From positions 310,001 to 374,000 of the forward strand of contig CAAEJV010000017.1 in assembly GCA_900756155.1 (NCBI GenBank): DNA of 64,000 nucleotides, in the 5' to 3' direction. A program made the position numbers and the translations under genes. This document shows, one piece after another, positions 1-9,383 of this stretch (position 1 is the first letter of the stretch; each line of letters opens with the position of its first letter). Source of the DNA: Pasteurellaceae bacterium. Its GTDB lineage: Bacteria; Pseudomonadota; Gammaproteobacteria; Enterobacterales; Pasteurellaceae. A model generated the notes under the pieces. The model saw only the letters and a list, made by a program, of their open reading frames with translations. It was not told the DNA's origin and ran no database searches.

Positions 1-396
1 ACCTTGTCCACAGCCTAAATCTAAAACTTTACAAGGTTTGATAATTTTAGCTGCATCAACTACATCACCATGCGTTGCGGTCATATTGTATTTTTTGCTG
101 AAGTAGTCTTCTTTTTTGCAATAGAAACCAAGTGTACATTCTAAGTCATCAGAAAGGGCTTCAACTCGGTGCCAGGCTTGTGGCTCGACAAACGGAATAT
201 TGCTTTCAGGCGTGAAAATATGTTCAGCAATGACATCGCCATCTTCGGTTAGCTCATAAAACTTAAGTTTACCTTTTAGCACTGTAAGTTTGCCCCAAGT
301 TCCCACTTTAGTATTGTGTTTTTCTTGGAACATTTTAGGTAATTTATCTTTTGTCCAAACCGGCATTTGTTTATAGCAGATAAGTTCGTTTGTCAT
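1..396 (-). CDS. tehB: TehB-type tellurite-resistance SAM methyltransferase (3' end outside window)
   Basis: The gene enters from the left edge; only the first 132 codons are visible. They give the small beta-rich N-terminal domain found in front of Haemophilus TehB (motifs YKQMPVW and PQAWHRVE) and then the start of the methyltransferase fold, with SAM-binding motif I VLDLGCGQG at about residues 124-132 beside the edge. The family methylates and detoxifies tellurite and related oxyanions in the cytosol using S-adenosylmethionine. The ATG at 396 has AAGGA about 6 bases upstream. The catalytic C-terminal part cannot be judged. The name is by family recognition. Confidence 0.85.
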   Translation of the reverse strand, partial: MTNELICYKQMPVWTKDKLPKMFQEKHNTKVGTWGKLTVLKGKLKFYELTEDGDVIAEHIFTPESNIPFVEPQAWHRVEALSDDLECTLGFYCKKEDYFSKKYNMTATHGDVVDAAKIIKPCKVLDLGCGQG

Positions 397-464
397 AATG
401 AATTCCTTTTAATTTGCGTGATAAATAGCTGATTGATATAGTAGGGTATTTAACTCTGTTTGGC

Positions 465-489
465 AATAAAAAAGGCGACCGAAGTCGCC
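465..489 (-). terminator. Rho-independent terminator of metG
   Basis: On the minus strand GGCGAC and GTCGCC pair around a 4-base loop and are followed by a T-rich run (the A run at 468-473 on the plus strand). It lies about 12 bases beyond the metG stop. Confidence 0.85.
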
Positions 490-500
490 TAAATAGTAAA

Positions 501-2549
501 TTATTTTACTTGCATACCCGCAGTGACACCGCTATCAGCTGAAAGTAAGAATAAATCACTTCCGCCAGTACCAGCAGAAAGAATCATCCCTTCTGATACG
601 CCGAATTTCATTTTACGTGGTGCAAGGTTTGCAACCACAATAATAAAACGACCTTCTAATTCTTCAGGTTTGTTGTAAGCCGCTTTAATGCCAGAGAACA
701 CTTGGCGAGTATGGTCACCTAAATCTAATTCAAAACGTAAGAGTTTATTGGATTCAGGTACTGCTTCGCATTTCAACACTTTTGCCACACGCATATCTAT
801 TTTAGCAAAATCATCAATGCTAATGGTGTCAGCAATAGGTTCGACATTTGAAAGTGCGGTCGATTTTGCCGCTGTTTTTTCTGTCGCTTTGTTTGCTTCA
901 GCGAACAGTGCTTTAGTTTCTTCTACTACCGCATCAATTTGTTTTTTCTCTAAACGAGAGAAAAGCGCTTTAAATGGAGCAAGTTGATGACCTAATAAAG
1001 GCTGTGCAATATTATCCCATGTTAGTTCTGTTTGTAAGAATGCTTCTGCACGTTCAGCCAGTTTTGGAAGAACCGGTTTTAAGTAAGACATCAATACACG
1101 GAAAAGCTCAATACCCATTGAGCAAACCGCTTGTAATTCAGCATCTTTGCCTTCTTCTTTCGCAATGACCCAAGGGGCTTTTTCATCAATATATTTATTG
1201 GCTTTATCGGTTAATGCCATGATTTCACGAATGGCTTTGTTGTATTCACGGCTTTCATAGTAAGCAGCAATTTGTTCAGCTTGTGCAGTAAATTCAGCAA
1301 AAAGCGCTTCGTCTTCTAATTTATCTGCTAATTTGCCTTCAAAACGTTTTGTGATAAAGCCAGCATTACGAGAAGCTAAATTGACTAGTTTATTAACGAT
1401 ATCCGTATTGACTCGTTGAACGAAGTCTTCCAAGTTGAAATCAAGATCTTCGATGCGATCGTTTAATTTAGCCGCATAGTAATAACGTAAACATTCTGGA
1501 TCAATGTGATTTAAATAGGTGCTGGCTTGGATAAATGTACCACGTGATTTTGACATTTTGGCGCCATCTACGGTGACATAACCGTGAGCAAACACGTTGG
1601 TTGGTTTGCGGTATTCGCTCCCTTCTAGCATTGCTGGCCAGAACAGACTGTGGAAATACACGATATCTTTACCGATAAAGTGATAAAGTTCTGCATCGCT
1701 GTTTTCTCCCCAGAATTCATTAAAATCAATGCCTTCACGATCGCAGAGATTTTTGAAAGAAGCCATGTAGCCGATTGGGGCATCTAACCAAACATAGAAG
1801 AATTTATCTTTTGCACCCGGAATTTCAAAACCAAAATAAGGTGCATCACGAGAGATATCCCATTGTTGTAAACCGCTTTCAAACCATTCTTGCATTTTAT
1901 TTGCAATTTCAGGTTGAAGTGAGCCAGAGCGAGTCCATTCTTTTAACATGCCTTCAAAAGCAGGTAAGTCAAAGAAGAAATGTTCAGATTCTTTGATGAT
2001 TGGTGTCGCACCTGATACAACAGAACGAGGATTAATTAAATCCATTGGGCTATAAGTAGAAGCACAAACTTCGCAGTTATCACCGTATTGATCTTCGGCT
2101 TTACATTTTGGGCAAGTCCCTTTGACGAAACGATCCGGTAAGAACATATTCTTTTCAGGATCGAATAATTGAGAAATCACTTTCGTTTTAATAAAGCCTT
2201 TCGCTTTTAACTTATTGTAAATCTCAGCGGTGATTTGTTTATTTTCTTCACTGTGAGTAGAGTGATAGTTATCAAAACTGATATTAAAACCTGCAAAATC
2301 ACGTATGTGATCAGCTTTTGCTTTTGCAATTAATTCTTCTGGTGTGATGCCTAATTTATCGGCATTAAGCATAATTGGTGTGCCGTGTGCATCATCAGCA
2401 CAGACAAAATGAATTTTATTACCACGCATACGTTGGAAACGCACCCAAATATCTGCTTGAATGTGTTCTAACATATGGCCTAAATGAATGGCACCATTTG
2501 CATAAGGTAATGCACATGTGACTAAAATTTTACGAGGTTGAGTTGTCAT
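501..2549 (-). CDS. metG: Methionyl-tRNA synthetase
   Basis: Charges initiator and elongator methionine tRNAs in the cytosol. The 682-residue length is typical of the long, dimeric bacterial form. Visible signatures are the class I HIGH-type motif AIHLGH at residues 20-25, the zinc knuckle with CPKC and CEVC (around 145-162), the KMSKS loop in GAKMSKSRG (about 333), and a C-terminal OB-fold tRNA-binding domain from about residue 580. It is transcribed alone leftwards, has its own terminator, and is divergent from mrp across a 160-base gap that must hold both promoters. The start at 2549 begins the conserved [23 protein letters not shown] N terminus. Confidence 0.98.
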   Translation of the reverse strand: MTTQPRKILVTCALPYANGAIHLGHMLEHIQADIWVRFQRMRGNKIHFVCADDAHGTPIMLNADKLGITPEELIAKAKADHIRDFAGFNISFDNYHSTHSEENKQITAEIYNKLKAKGFIKTKVISQLFDPEKNMFLPDRFVKGTCPKCKAEDQYGDNCEVCASTYSPMDLINPRSVVSGATPIIKESEHFFFDLPAFEGMLKEWTRSGSLQPEIANKMQEWFESGLQQWDISRDAPYFGFEIPGAKDKFFYVWLDAPIGYMASFKNLCDREGIDFNEFWGENSDAELYHFIGKDIVYFHSLFWPAMLEGSEYRKPTNVFAHGYVTVDGAKMSKSRGTFIQASTYLNHIDPECLRYYYAAKLNDRIEDLDFNLEDFVQRVNTDIVNKLVNLASRNAGFITKRFEGKLADKLEDEALFAEFTAQAEQIAAYYESREYNKAIREIMALTDKANKYIDEKAPWVIAKEEGKDAELQAVCSMGIELFRVLMSYLKPVLPKLAERAEAFLQTELTWDNIAQPLLGHQLAPFKALFSRLEKKQIDAVVEETKALFAEANKATEKTAAKSTALSNVEPIADTISIDDFAKIDMRVAKVLKCEAVPESNKLLRFELDLGDHTRQVFSGIKAAYNKPEELEGRFIIVVANLAPRKMKFGVSEGMILSAGTGGSDLFLLSADSGVTAGMQVK

Positions 2550-2710
2550 TATTTTTCTCTTATTCTTTTTGCAAAAATTGCGAGTATGTTACCCGATTAG
2601 TGTGATTTTTTCTAGTTTAGTTATACTTTTAGCTTAACATTTGAGGGGGAAAAGGGGTAGAATATCCCTGACAAATTTACTCTACTACCTACTACTATTA
2701 AAGGAATATT

Positions 2711-3823
2711 ATGGCAACTGCTTTTTCTGAAAATTTAACAGCAGAACAACAAGCTCAGGTTCTGCAACTTTTCCAACAATTTCAACACCCAAGTTTGCAA
2801 AAAGATTTAATCGCATTAAATACTTTGAAGAAAGTAGAAAAAGGTGGCGATGTATTGCGTATTGAATTACAACTGCCTTTTGCATGGAACACTGGCGTGG
2901 AGCAAGTGAAACAACAGCTTTCTGATGCGTTATTAAAAGCAACGGATAGCAAAGAAATCAAATGGATAGTGAATTATCAAATTGCAACGTTAAAACGTGC
3001 GAATAATCAACCCGCTGTAAAAGGTGTGAAGAACATCATTGCAGTGACTTCAGGTAAAGGCGGGGTAGGGAAATCATCCGTTTCGGTGAATCTTGCGCTT
3101 GCTTTACAAGCTCAAGGTGCTCGCGTAGGGATCTTAGATGCAGATATTTACGGCCCATCTATTCCACATATGTTAGGTGCGCCGCATCAACGCCCAACCT
3201 CACCAGATAACCAACATATCACCCCAATTAAAGCATATGGTTTATCAGCAAACTCGATTGGTTTCTTAATGGATGAAGATAATGCAACCATTTGGCGTGG
3301 TCCAATGGCAAGTAGTGCATTAAGCCAACTTTTAAATGAAACCTTATGGGATAGCTTGGATTACTTAGTGATCGATATGCCTCCAGGTACAGGTGATATC
3401 CAATTAACCCTTTCACAACAAATTCCTGTAACAGGAGCTGTAGTGGTTACCACGCCACAAGATATTGCGTTATTAGATGCCGTGAAAGGTGTATCGATGT
3501 TTGAACGTGTGTCTGTCCCCGTGTTAGGTATTGTGGAAAATATGTCTATGCATATTTGTAGCAATTGTGGCCATCACGAAGCGATTTTTGGTACCGGTGG
3601 TGCAGAAAAAATGGCACAAAAATACAATGTGAAAGTATTAGGTCAGTTACCGTTGAATATCCAAGTTCGTCAAGATTTGGATGCGGGTAAACCAACCGTG
3701 GTTGCTGCACCAGACAGTGAAATTGCAAAATCTTTCTTAGATTTAGCAGAGAAAGTATCAACTGAGCTTTACTGGCAAGGTTCTGTGATTCCAAGCGAGA
3801 TTTTATTCCGCGAAGTGAAATAA
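2711..3823 (+). CDS. apbC: Iron-sulfur cluster carrier ATPase (Mrp/ApbC)
   Basis: A ParA/MinD-type P-loop NTPase that binds and transfers Fe-S clusters to apoproteins in the cytosol. It has an N-terminal DUF59-like domain (about residues 1-90), a deviant Walker A motif SGKGGVGKSS near residue 113, the DADIYGPS segment, and the cluster-binding CSNC pair near residue 280. The 370-residue length is normal for the family. AAGGA sits 6-7 bases before the ATG. It is a single-gene unit, divergent from metG and ended by an uptake-signal hairpin; convergence with the phosphatase gene downstream isolates it. Confidence 0.95.
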   Translation: MATAFSENLTAEQQAQVLQLFQQFQHPSLQKDLIALNTLKKVEKGGDVLRIELQLPFAWNTGVEQVKQQLSDALLKATDSKEIKWIVNYQIATLKRANNQPAVKGVKNIIAVTSGKGGVGKSSVSVNLALALQAQGARVGILDADIYGPSIPHMLGAPHQRPTSPDNQHITPIKAYGLSANSIGFLMDEDNATIWRGPMASSALSQLLNETLWDSLDYLVIDMPPGTGDIQLTLSQQIPVTGAVVVTTPQDIALLDAVKGVSMFERVSVPVLGIVENMSMHICSNCGHHEAIFGTGGAEKMAQKYNVKVLGQLPLNIQVRQDLDAGKPTVVAAPDSEIAKSFLDLAEKVSTELYWQGSVIPSEILFREVK

Positions 3824-3844
3824 TCACAAAAATATCATAAAAAT

Positions 3845-3884
3845 TAACCGCACTTTAGGTCATCCAAAGTGCGGTTATTTTTTT
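3845..3884 (+). terminator. Terminator built from an inverted pair of uptake signals
   Basis: TAACCGCACTTT and AAAGTGCGGTTA form a perfect 12-bp stem around a 9-base loop, followed by seven T residues. Both arms contain the Haemophilus uptake signal. It ends apbC and may also serve the convergent gene. Confidence 0.9.
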
Positions 3885-3896
3885 AGGTAAATTTGC

Positions 3897-4526
3897 TTAT
3901 TTTAAATGATCCGCATCATTTATTTTCTCAACGTAAAAACCGTTCTCATCGTCATAATGCACAACACTAATTGAGGTGTTAATGAGCGATACCGATTTAT
4001 CTTCATCGCGGTGATTTTGCCACGTTGCACCGTTTAATAACGCAAGCAATAAACGTAGAGTATGGCCATGCGACACAATAAGAATATTGCCTTGATCGTG
4101 GATCTTAATAATATCGTGCAATGCTTTCATGGCACGCTCGCCCAATTGTTCGAACGTTTCTCCGCCATTTACTTGAGCTTTGTAATTGGCAGGATCTTTA
4201 ATGAGTTGCTGGAATTCTGGATGCTCTCTTAAGGTATCGACAAGTTGTCCTTCCCAGGAGCCAAAATGTTGTTCGTTTAAACCTTGATGATGGAAAAGGG
4301 GAATATCACGTTCGCCGATAATGTGAGAGGCAGTTGCGATAGTACGTTTTAATACGCTGGAATAAGCGGCAATGAAAGGAATATGATTAAGTGCCACACC
4401 TGTTTTTTTCGCACCATTAACGCCTTCTTCAGTCAAAGGGGAATCGCCATGACCTTGCATTAAACCTTCCGTATTCCAAACAGTTTTACCGTGGCGAATG
4501 AAATAAAAAGTCAGTTGTTTTTTCAT
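3897..4526 (-). CDS. Histidine phosphatase (phosphoglycerate-mutase family)
   Basis: 209 residues from the chosen start. The RHGKTVWNTEG motif near the N terminus carries the phospho-accepting histidine of the histidine-phosphatase superfamily, and SHGHTLR near residue 150 supplies the second catalytic histidine. This resembles the GpmB/CobC-like branch, whose substrates vary (phosphosugars, alpha-ribazole phosphate), so none is assigned. A longer frame open to 4649 would run inside the upstream efflux gene. The start at 4526 has TGGA 7 bases before it, and ATGs at 4532 and 4538 are alternatives. The start lies directly downstream of the terminator of the preceding gene, so it probably has its own promoter. 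Confidence 0.82.
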   Translation of the reverse strand: MKKQLTFYFIRHGKTVWNTEGLMQGHGDSPLTEEGVNGAKKTGVALNHIPFIAAYSSVLKRTIATASHIIGERDIPLFHHQGLNEQHFGSWEGQLVDTLREHPEFQQLIKDPANYKAQVNGGETFEQLGERAMKALHDIIKIHDQGNILIVSHGHTLRLLLALLNGATWQNHRDEDKSVSLINTSISVVHYDDENGFYVEKINDADHLK

Positions 4527-4538
4527 TTTCATGTCCAT

Positions 4539-4572
4539 AAAAAAGATTAAGGAAGCCGAAACTTCCTTAATC
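4539..4572 (-). terminator. Terminator after the tolC-like gene
   Basis: On the minus strand GATTAAGGAAG pairs with CTTCCTTAATC around a 6-base loop and is followed by TTTTTT. The T run touches the first possible start codon of the phosphatase gene. Confidence 0.88.
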
Positions 4573-4578
4573 ATGATT

Positions 4579-5946
4579 TTAACGGGAGTAATAACCTGCC
4601 ATTGAACTATATACGGCATTTTCTGCTTGAATGATGTTGTATTTCGCATTCAAGATAGAAAGTTGAGAGCTTTTCTCTGTGTTTGCCGCTGCAAGCCATT
4701 CACGTAATTCAGATACACCAGCATTGTAACGATCACGATAGTATTTGGTGATACGTTGGTTATAGCTGTGTGTTTTTTGCAAGTTAGCAAAGGAACTTTG
4801 TGCTTGTGTGTAGGCGAAGTAGTTGGTATCTACATCGTTCAAGGCTTTAGTAATGCTTTGCTCATAGTTTAAACGTGCAGTTTCATAATCTGCCTCAGAG
4901 ATTTTCACGTTCCATTTCACCGTATTCCAGTTGAGGAATGGGAGGCTAATGCCGATTAACCCGGTACCCACTGGATTGTGCAATGCATTACCAACTTTAG
5001 TACCACTTGATGTTAAGCTGCCGCCTAAAGTCACTTCTGGGAACCAGCCTTTTTCAGTTGCTTTCGCATTTTTGAATGCACTGCTTAAGCGATATTGATA
5101 GCCTTTCACATCAGGACGATTCGCAATCACAGAAACGGGCACATTTAAATTTACGCCCACATTTTTTACATTAAGAATGTGTGGGAAGTTGATATTTAAT
5201 GCTTCTTCCGGTTTTAAGTTCAGTAAGTTACGTAAAGTTTGTTCTGCTGTTTTACGCTGCGTTTGGTAGTTGATCAAGTTATTACGTGCGTTTAACACCG
5301 CTTGTTGTGCTTGATCTACACTTGCGCTGTCCGCCACACCTTGTGATAAACGACGTTGCATAATGCTGCTAATGTCGTTGTAGTATTTAATGGTTTCTTC
5401 GGTTGTGCTGATCGCATCATTCAAGTAGGCTATTTGATAATAGGTTGTCACAACAGAGTTGATGAGTGAAAGTTTCGTTGCTTCTAAATCTTCAGCCGTT
5501 GCTTTGTGTGACCATTCTGCGGCATCTGCAGTATCTGCTAAACGTTGCCATAAATCTAATGTATAACTCACATTTAATGCACCTTGATGGCTTACTGCTG
5601 AGCTACCACCCGTTTTCACGTTTTTACTTGCGGAAGATTGGGTTGAACCGCTAAATGCCGGAATTAAATTCGCGCCTGCAAGGTTTGCATTATATAGAGC
5701 ACGATTTACGGCAACAGACGCTTTGGCTAAATCTTTGTTGTTAACTAATGCTTGTTCTACCACACGATTTAATTGTGAATCATTGTAAAGCGCCCACCAG
5801 TTTTCTTTTACATTAAATTGTTTAGTGATTTCCGCATAATTTTGGTAATCCTGCTGGCTCGCTTTATAAGAATCGCCGATATTAGCACAACCTGCTAGAG
5901 CAGTTGCCATCGCGATTGCTAAGGTTAATTTTTTCATTTTTAACAT
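4579..5946 (-). CDS. TolC/NodT-family outer-membrane efflux lipoprotein
   Basis: 455 residues. A lipoprotein signal ends at the lipobox ALAGC (about residues 16-20), followed by the two alternating alpha-helical/beta-strand halves of the outer membrane efflux (OEP) family. It would form the trimeric outer-membrane channel for the macA and macB products encoded just upstream. The lipobox places it in the NodT/CusC branch rather than classical TolC. The ATG at 5946 has AAAGGA about 8 bases upstream; a second in-frame ATG at 5937 is less well placed. It is the last gene of a macA-macB-channel operon and ends at a strong terminator. Confidence 0.88.
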   Translation of the reverse strand: MLKMKKLTLAIAMATALAGCANIGDSYKASQQDYQNYAEITKQFNVKENWWALYNDSQLNRVVEQALVNNKDLAKASVAVNRALYNANLAGANLIPAFSGSTQSSASKNVKTGGSSAVSHQGALNVSYTLDLWQRLADTADAAEWSHKATAEDLEATKLSLINSVVTTYYQIAYLNDAISTTEETIKYYNDISSIMQRRLSQGVADSASVDQAQQAVLNARNNLINYQTQRKTAEQTLRNLLNLKPEEALNINFPHILNVKNVGVNLNVPVSVIANRPDVKGYQYRLSSAFKNAKATEKGWFPEVTLGGSLTSSGTKVGNALHNPVGTGLIGISLPFLNWNTVKWNVKISEADYETARLNYEQSITKALNDVDTNYFAYTQAQSSFANLQKTHSYNQRITKYYRDRYNAGVSELREWLAAANTEKSSQLSILNAKYNIIQAENAVYSSMAGYYSR

Positions 5947-6030
5947 GGATTTTTCCTTTCTTTTTCAATTAAAGTGCGGTCAAAAATTAGTAAGAATTTT
6001 AACCGCTCTTTTGAGTTTTACAAAATTTCT

Positions 6031-7962
6031 TTATTCTCTCGCAAGGGCTGTAATCGGATCTAATTGTGCTGCGCGTTTTGCCGGCATATAACCGAAGATC
6101 ACACCAATCAAAGTTGAGAAGACCACTGCGGCAACGATTGAGCCAGTTGAGAATGCCATCGTAAAGTCAGTCATAAATACGTTAAAGAGCAGACCGATTA
6201 AACCCGAAAGCAGAATACCCGTCACGCCGCCAATTAAACAAATCAGCACTGCTTCAATTAAAAATTGTTGCAGAATATTAAATTGTCTCGCCCCAATCGC
6301 CATGCGCACACCAATTTCTTTGGTTCGCTCTGTCACGGAAACCAACATAATATTCATTACCCCAATCCCACCAACGATTAATGAAATAAAGGCGATAGAG
6401 GAAATGAGCAATTTCATCGTGCCTGTTGTGCTTTCAATAGTTTGTTTAATGGTATCGCTATTCATGATGAAGAAATCTTTTTTACCATGACGCATGGTGA
6501 GCAATTCAGTAATTCCTTTTTCAGCGACAGTAGTATTCACCGAATCATCCACTTTAACAGTAATTGAACCAATTTTTTTGCTCCCCGAAATACGATTCAT
6601 CACGGTGGTGTAAGGCGCATAGAGATTAAGTGAGCTACTTGCCCCGCCCATTTGTTTATCAGATACCACGCCGATAATACGTAATGGACGTTTATTAAAC
6701 ATCACAATTTTGCCGATAGGATTTTCATCTGGGAAAATCGACTTTTTCGCACTTTCATCGATTAAGGCTACTTGGTTGTTATCAACAACATCTTGAGCAG
6801 AAAATAAATTACCAGATTTTAGTTTTAAGCCATCTACATCAAAATATTGTTCGCCTACACCTTTTAAACTGGTCGAGGAGAAAGTTTGGTTGCCATAAAT
6901 CAATGTGCCACTTGATGAGCTATTTGGCGTGACACTTTGTACATAGCTTTGTTGATTTAAGGCAGTGGCATCATTAATTGTGAGATTCTGCATTTGTTCA
7001 GCACGACGATCGCCAAAGCCTGTACCATTAAAAATGGTCATGGTATTTGTACCAATGCCTTTAATATTCTCTAAGATTTTTTGTTGTGAACCATTTCCCA
7101 ATGCCACGACAGAAACCACAGACGTAATCCCGATGATAATCCCGAGCATGGTTAAAAGAGAACGCATTTTGTGGGCAATAATGGCACTCACAGACATGCG
7201 AAAGGCTTCAACAAATTGATCTTTGCTTAACCCAAAGTGCGGTTTAGATTTGGTTTGATTTTCGACCGCACTTTTTACTGCTTCTTTTTGTGTATCGCCA
7301 ATGATTTCGCCATCTTTAATTTCAATCACGCGATTCGCACTGGCAGCAATTTCTCGGTCATGGGTTACCATAATAATGGTGTGTCCCTCTGCGTGTAATT
7401 GTCGCAGAATTTCCATTACATTTTGACCACTTTGCGAATCCAATGCACCAGTGGGTTCATCGGCTAAAATAATTTTGCCACCATTCATCAACGCACGGGC
7501 AATACTCACACGTTGTTGCTGACCACCAGAAAGCTGGCTTGGTTTATTTTGCCATTTATCGCCTAAGCCTAATTTTTCTAAAAGTTGTTTTGCACGAGAA
7601 AGCCGTTTTTCTTGCGACATTCCTGCATAAATAGCAGGCAAGGCGACGTTCTCAGCGGCTGTCAAACTCGACAATAAGTTATAGCGTTGGAAAATAAAGC
7701 CGAATTTTTGGCTACGCAAATCTGAAAGCTGATCTTTGCTTAATTCAATAGTTTCTTTGCCATTGATCTTGTAAGAACCACTAGTTGCCGTATCCAAGCA
7801 CCCGATGATGTTCATCAAGGTTGATTTGCCTGAACCTGATTGTCCAATAATTGCCACAAAATCGCCTTTTTCAATATTTAAAGAGACATTCTTTAAAATA
7901 TGAACGCGATTTTCGCCTTCACCGAAGTAACGGTTGAGATCCTTAATTTCAATAATATTCAT
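6031..7962 (-). CDS. macB: MacB-type ABC transporter (ATPase-permease)
   Basis: 643 residues, the usual MacB length. An N-terminal nucleotide-binding domain shows Walker A GQSGSGKST (near residue 39), signature LSGGQQQR and Walker B ILADEPTGALD. A membrane half follows, with one transmembrane helix, a large periplasmic MacB-PCD domain and three C-terminal helices (FtsX type). With MacA and an outer-membrane channel, the family drives export of macrolides, enterotoxin or haem-like compounds from the periplasm. It sits 18 bases after macA, and an uptake signal fills that gap. The substrate here is unknown. Confidence 0.95.
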   Translation of the reverse strand: MNIIEIKDLNRYFGEGENRVHILKNVSLNIEKGDFVAIIGQSGSGKSTLMNIIGCLDTATSGSYKINGKETIELSKDQLSDLRSQKFGFIFQRYNLLSSLTAAENVALPAIYAGMSQEKRLSRAKQLLEKLGLGDKWQNKPSQLSGGQQQRVSIARALMNGGKIILADEPTGALDSQSGQNVMEILRQLHAEGHTIIMVTHDREIAASANRVIEIKDGEIIGDTQKEAVKSAVENQTKSKPHFGLSKDQFVEAFRMSVSAIIAHKMRSLLTMLGIIIGITSVVSVVALGNGSQQKILENIKGIGTNTMTIFNGTGFGDRRAEQMQNLTINDATALNQQSYVQSVTPNSSSSGTLIYGNQTFSSTSLKGVGEQYFDVDGLKLKSGNLFSAQDVVDNNQVALIDESAKKSIFPDENPIGKIVMFNKRPLRIIGVVSDKQMGGASSSLNLYAPYTTVMNRISGSKKIGSITVKVDDSVNTTVAEKGITELLTMRHGKKDFFIMNSDTIKQTIESTTGTMKLLISSIAFISLIVGGIGVMNIMLVSVTERTKEIGVRMAIGARQFNILQQFLIEAVLICLIGGVTGILLSGLIGLLFNVFMTDFTMAFSTGSIVAAVVFSTLIGVIFGYMPAKRAAQLDPITALARE

Positions 7963-7980
7963 TAATTTTCTACCGCACTT

Positions 7981-9162
7981 TTAGAACATTCTTGGACCAC
8001 GAGGCATAGAGCCTACTTTTTCACCATTGGCCACTTGTGACACGATAACTTTTTCACCTTCGTTTAAACCAGATTTGATTTCAGTTTGGAAATCATTTTG
8101 AATACCGGTTTCAACTTCACGCTGTTCAGGTTGATTTTTGTCATTCAATACATTCACAAAGCTTTTGCCATCACGTTTTTGAATAGCCATATTGGAAACC
8201 AATAACACGTCTTTTGCATTGGCAATTTTAATGTTGTTTTCTGTCGTCATTCCGATGCGTAAGGTACGATCTGGGTTATCAATTAAAACATTGGCGTAAT
8301 AGTAGATCGCACTGGTCGTTGAGCTACTGCTTGAACTTATCGAAGATGATGTTGAAGAGCTATCACTTGTCGTGGTATTGGCTGGAACAACAGAATCAAT
8401 GACGGAGTGATATACAGTTTGACTATCCGATAAAATAGTAAAGCTGACTTCTTGACCTGCTTTAACTTTAGTAATATCGCCTTCTGAAATTTCAGGCTTA
8501 ATTTTCATTTTGCTTAAATCAGCAATGGTTACAATCGTTGGCGTCGTTTGGTTGGCGTTAACGGTTTGACCTTCAGAAACAGGCACAGAAATAACGGTAC
8601 CGTCCATTGGGGCGGTGATTTTGGTGTAACCCACATTGGTTTCTGCGGTATTCACTTCAATTTCAGCTTGTTTGGTATTGGCTTCAATGGCTTCCATTTC
8701 AGCTTTCGCATTATCAAGTGTGCTTTTTGCAGTATTCAAACTATCCAAAGACGTCGCTTTTTGTGTATAAAGTTTTGATAAGCGGTTATAACTTGAAAGA
8801 GCTACATCATAAGCAGTTTTCTTCGCTTTTAATTGAGCTTGATAGCTGACCAATGCCGCTTTTTTGGTATTTAAGGTATTAATTTGGGTTGTAGAATCAA
8901 TATCTGCAATCATTTCGCCTTTTTTGATTTCTTGCCCTAATTTGACATAGAGTTTAGTGATTTTACCTGAAGCTTGAGCACCAACATCAACTTCATTCAC
9001 GCTTTCAACTGAACCAGAGGCGACAACTGTTTTTTCCACATTGCCACGTGTAACCGATTCAGTCAGATAGGTGGTTTCTTGTTTGTTATTGCTTGAGAAA
9101 AAATAATAAACAGCACCGGTAGCAACGAGTAATCCGAGTAAAATAAAAAAGCGTTTTTTCAT
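7981..9162 (-). CDS. macA: MacA-type periplasmic adaptor (membrane fusion protein)
   Basis: 393 residues: an N-terminal membrane anchor (residues 5-22), a biotinyl-lipoyl-like domain (ASGSVESVNEVDVGAQASG), an alpha-helical hairpin (about 95-175), the second lipoyl half (ITAPMDGTVISV) and a beta-barrel/membrane-proximal part. It links MacB to the outer-membrane channel. A low-complexity Ser/Thr stretch near residues 262-284 interrupts the beta-barrel and is unusual. It is the first gene of the operon, divergent from glnS across about 220 bases with a consensus CRP-like site. Confidence 0.93.
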   Translation of the reverse strand: MKKRFFILLGLLVATGAVYYFFSSNNKQETTYLTESVTRGNVEKTVVASGSVESVNEVDVGAQASGKITKLYVKLGQEIKKGEMIADIDSTTQINTLNTKKAALVSYQAQLKAKKTAYDVALSSYNRLSKLYTQKATSLDSLNTAKSTLDNAKAEMEAIEANTKQAEIEVNTAETNVGYTKITAPMDGTVISVPVSEGQTVNANQTTPTIVTIADLSKMKIKPEISEGDITKVKAGQEVSFTILSDSQTVYHSVIDSVVPANTTTSDSSSTSSSISSSSSSTTSAIYYYANVLIDNPDRTLRIGMTTENNIKIANAKDVLLVSNMAIQKRDGKSFVNVLNDKNQPEQREVETGIQNDFQTEIKSGLNEGEKVIVSQVANGEKVGSMPRGPRMF

Positions 9163-9309
9163 AAAGACTTTGTTATCCTAAATAAAAATGAACGTTTGTT
9201 CAGTAAAGTGGTATTCTAAAGGTAAACTTTTCAGTTTGCACGAAAAATCTTCAAGTTAGACCTAAAAATCCTAAAAAATTCAGTCTTAATTTAATGAAAG
9301 TGCGGTTAG

Positions 9310-9331
9310 TTTTGTGATCAAATTCACAACG
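9310..9331. promoter_or_regulatory. Consensus CRP-like operator between macA and glnS
   Basis: TGTGA-TCAAAT-TCACA (9313-9328) matches both half-sites of the CRP consensus exactly. On the glnS side a possible promoter overlaps it: -35 TTCACA at 9323-9328 and -10 TAGAAT at 9346-9351, 17 bases apart. The site may repress or activate glnS, or control divergent macAB. The match is seen; its function is inferred. Confidence 0.55.
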
Positions 9332-9383
9332 CCAGACTTTTCGTATAGAATGGGGAAATTATTTTCAATTTATTGAGAAATTT

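Noticed and set aside
3897..4649. 250-codon version of the histidine phosphatase
   Set aside because: The extra 41 codons overlap the efflux gene end and its terminator and lack the family pattern; start at 4526 is better.
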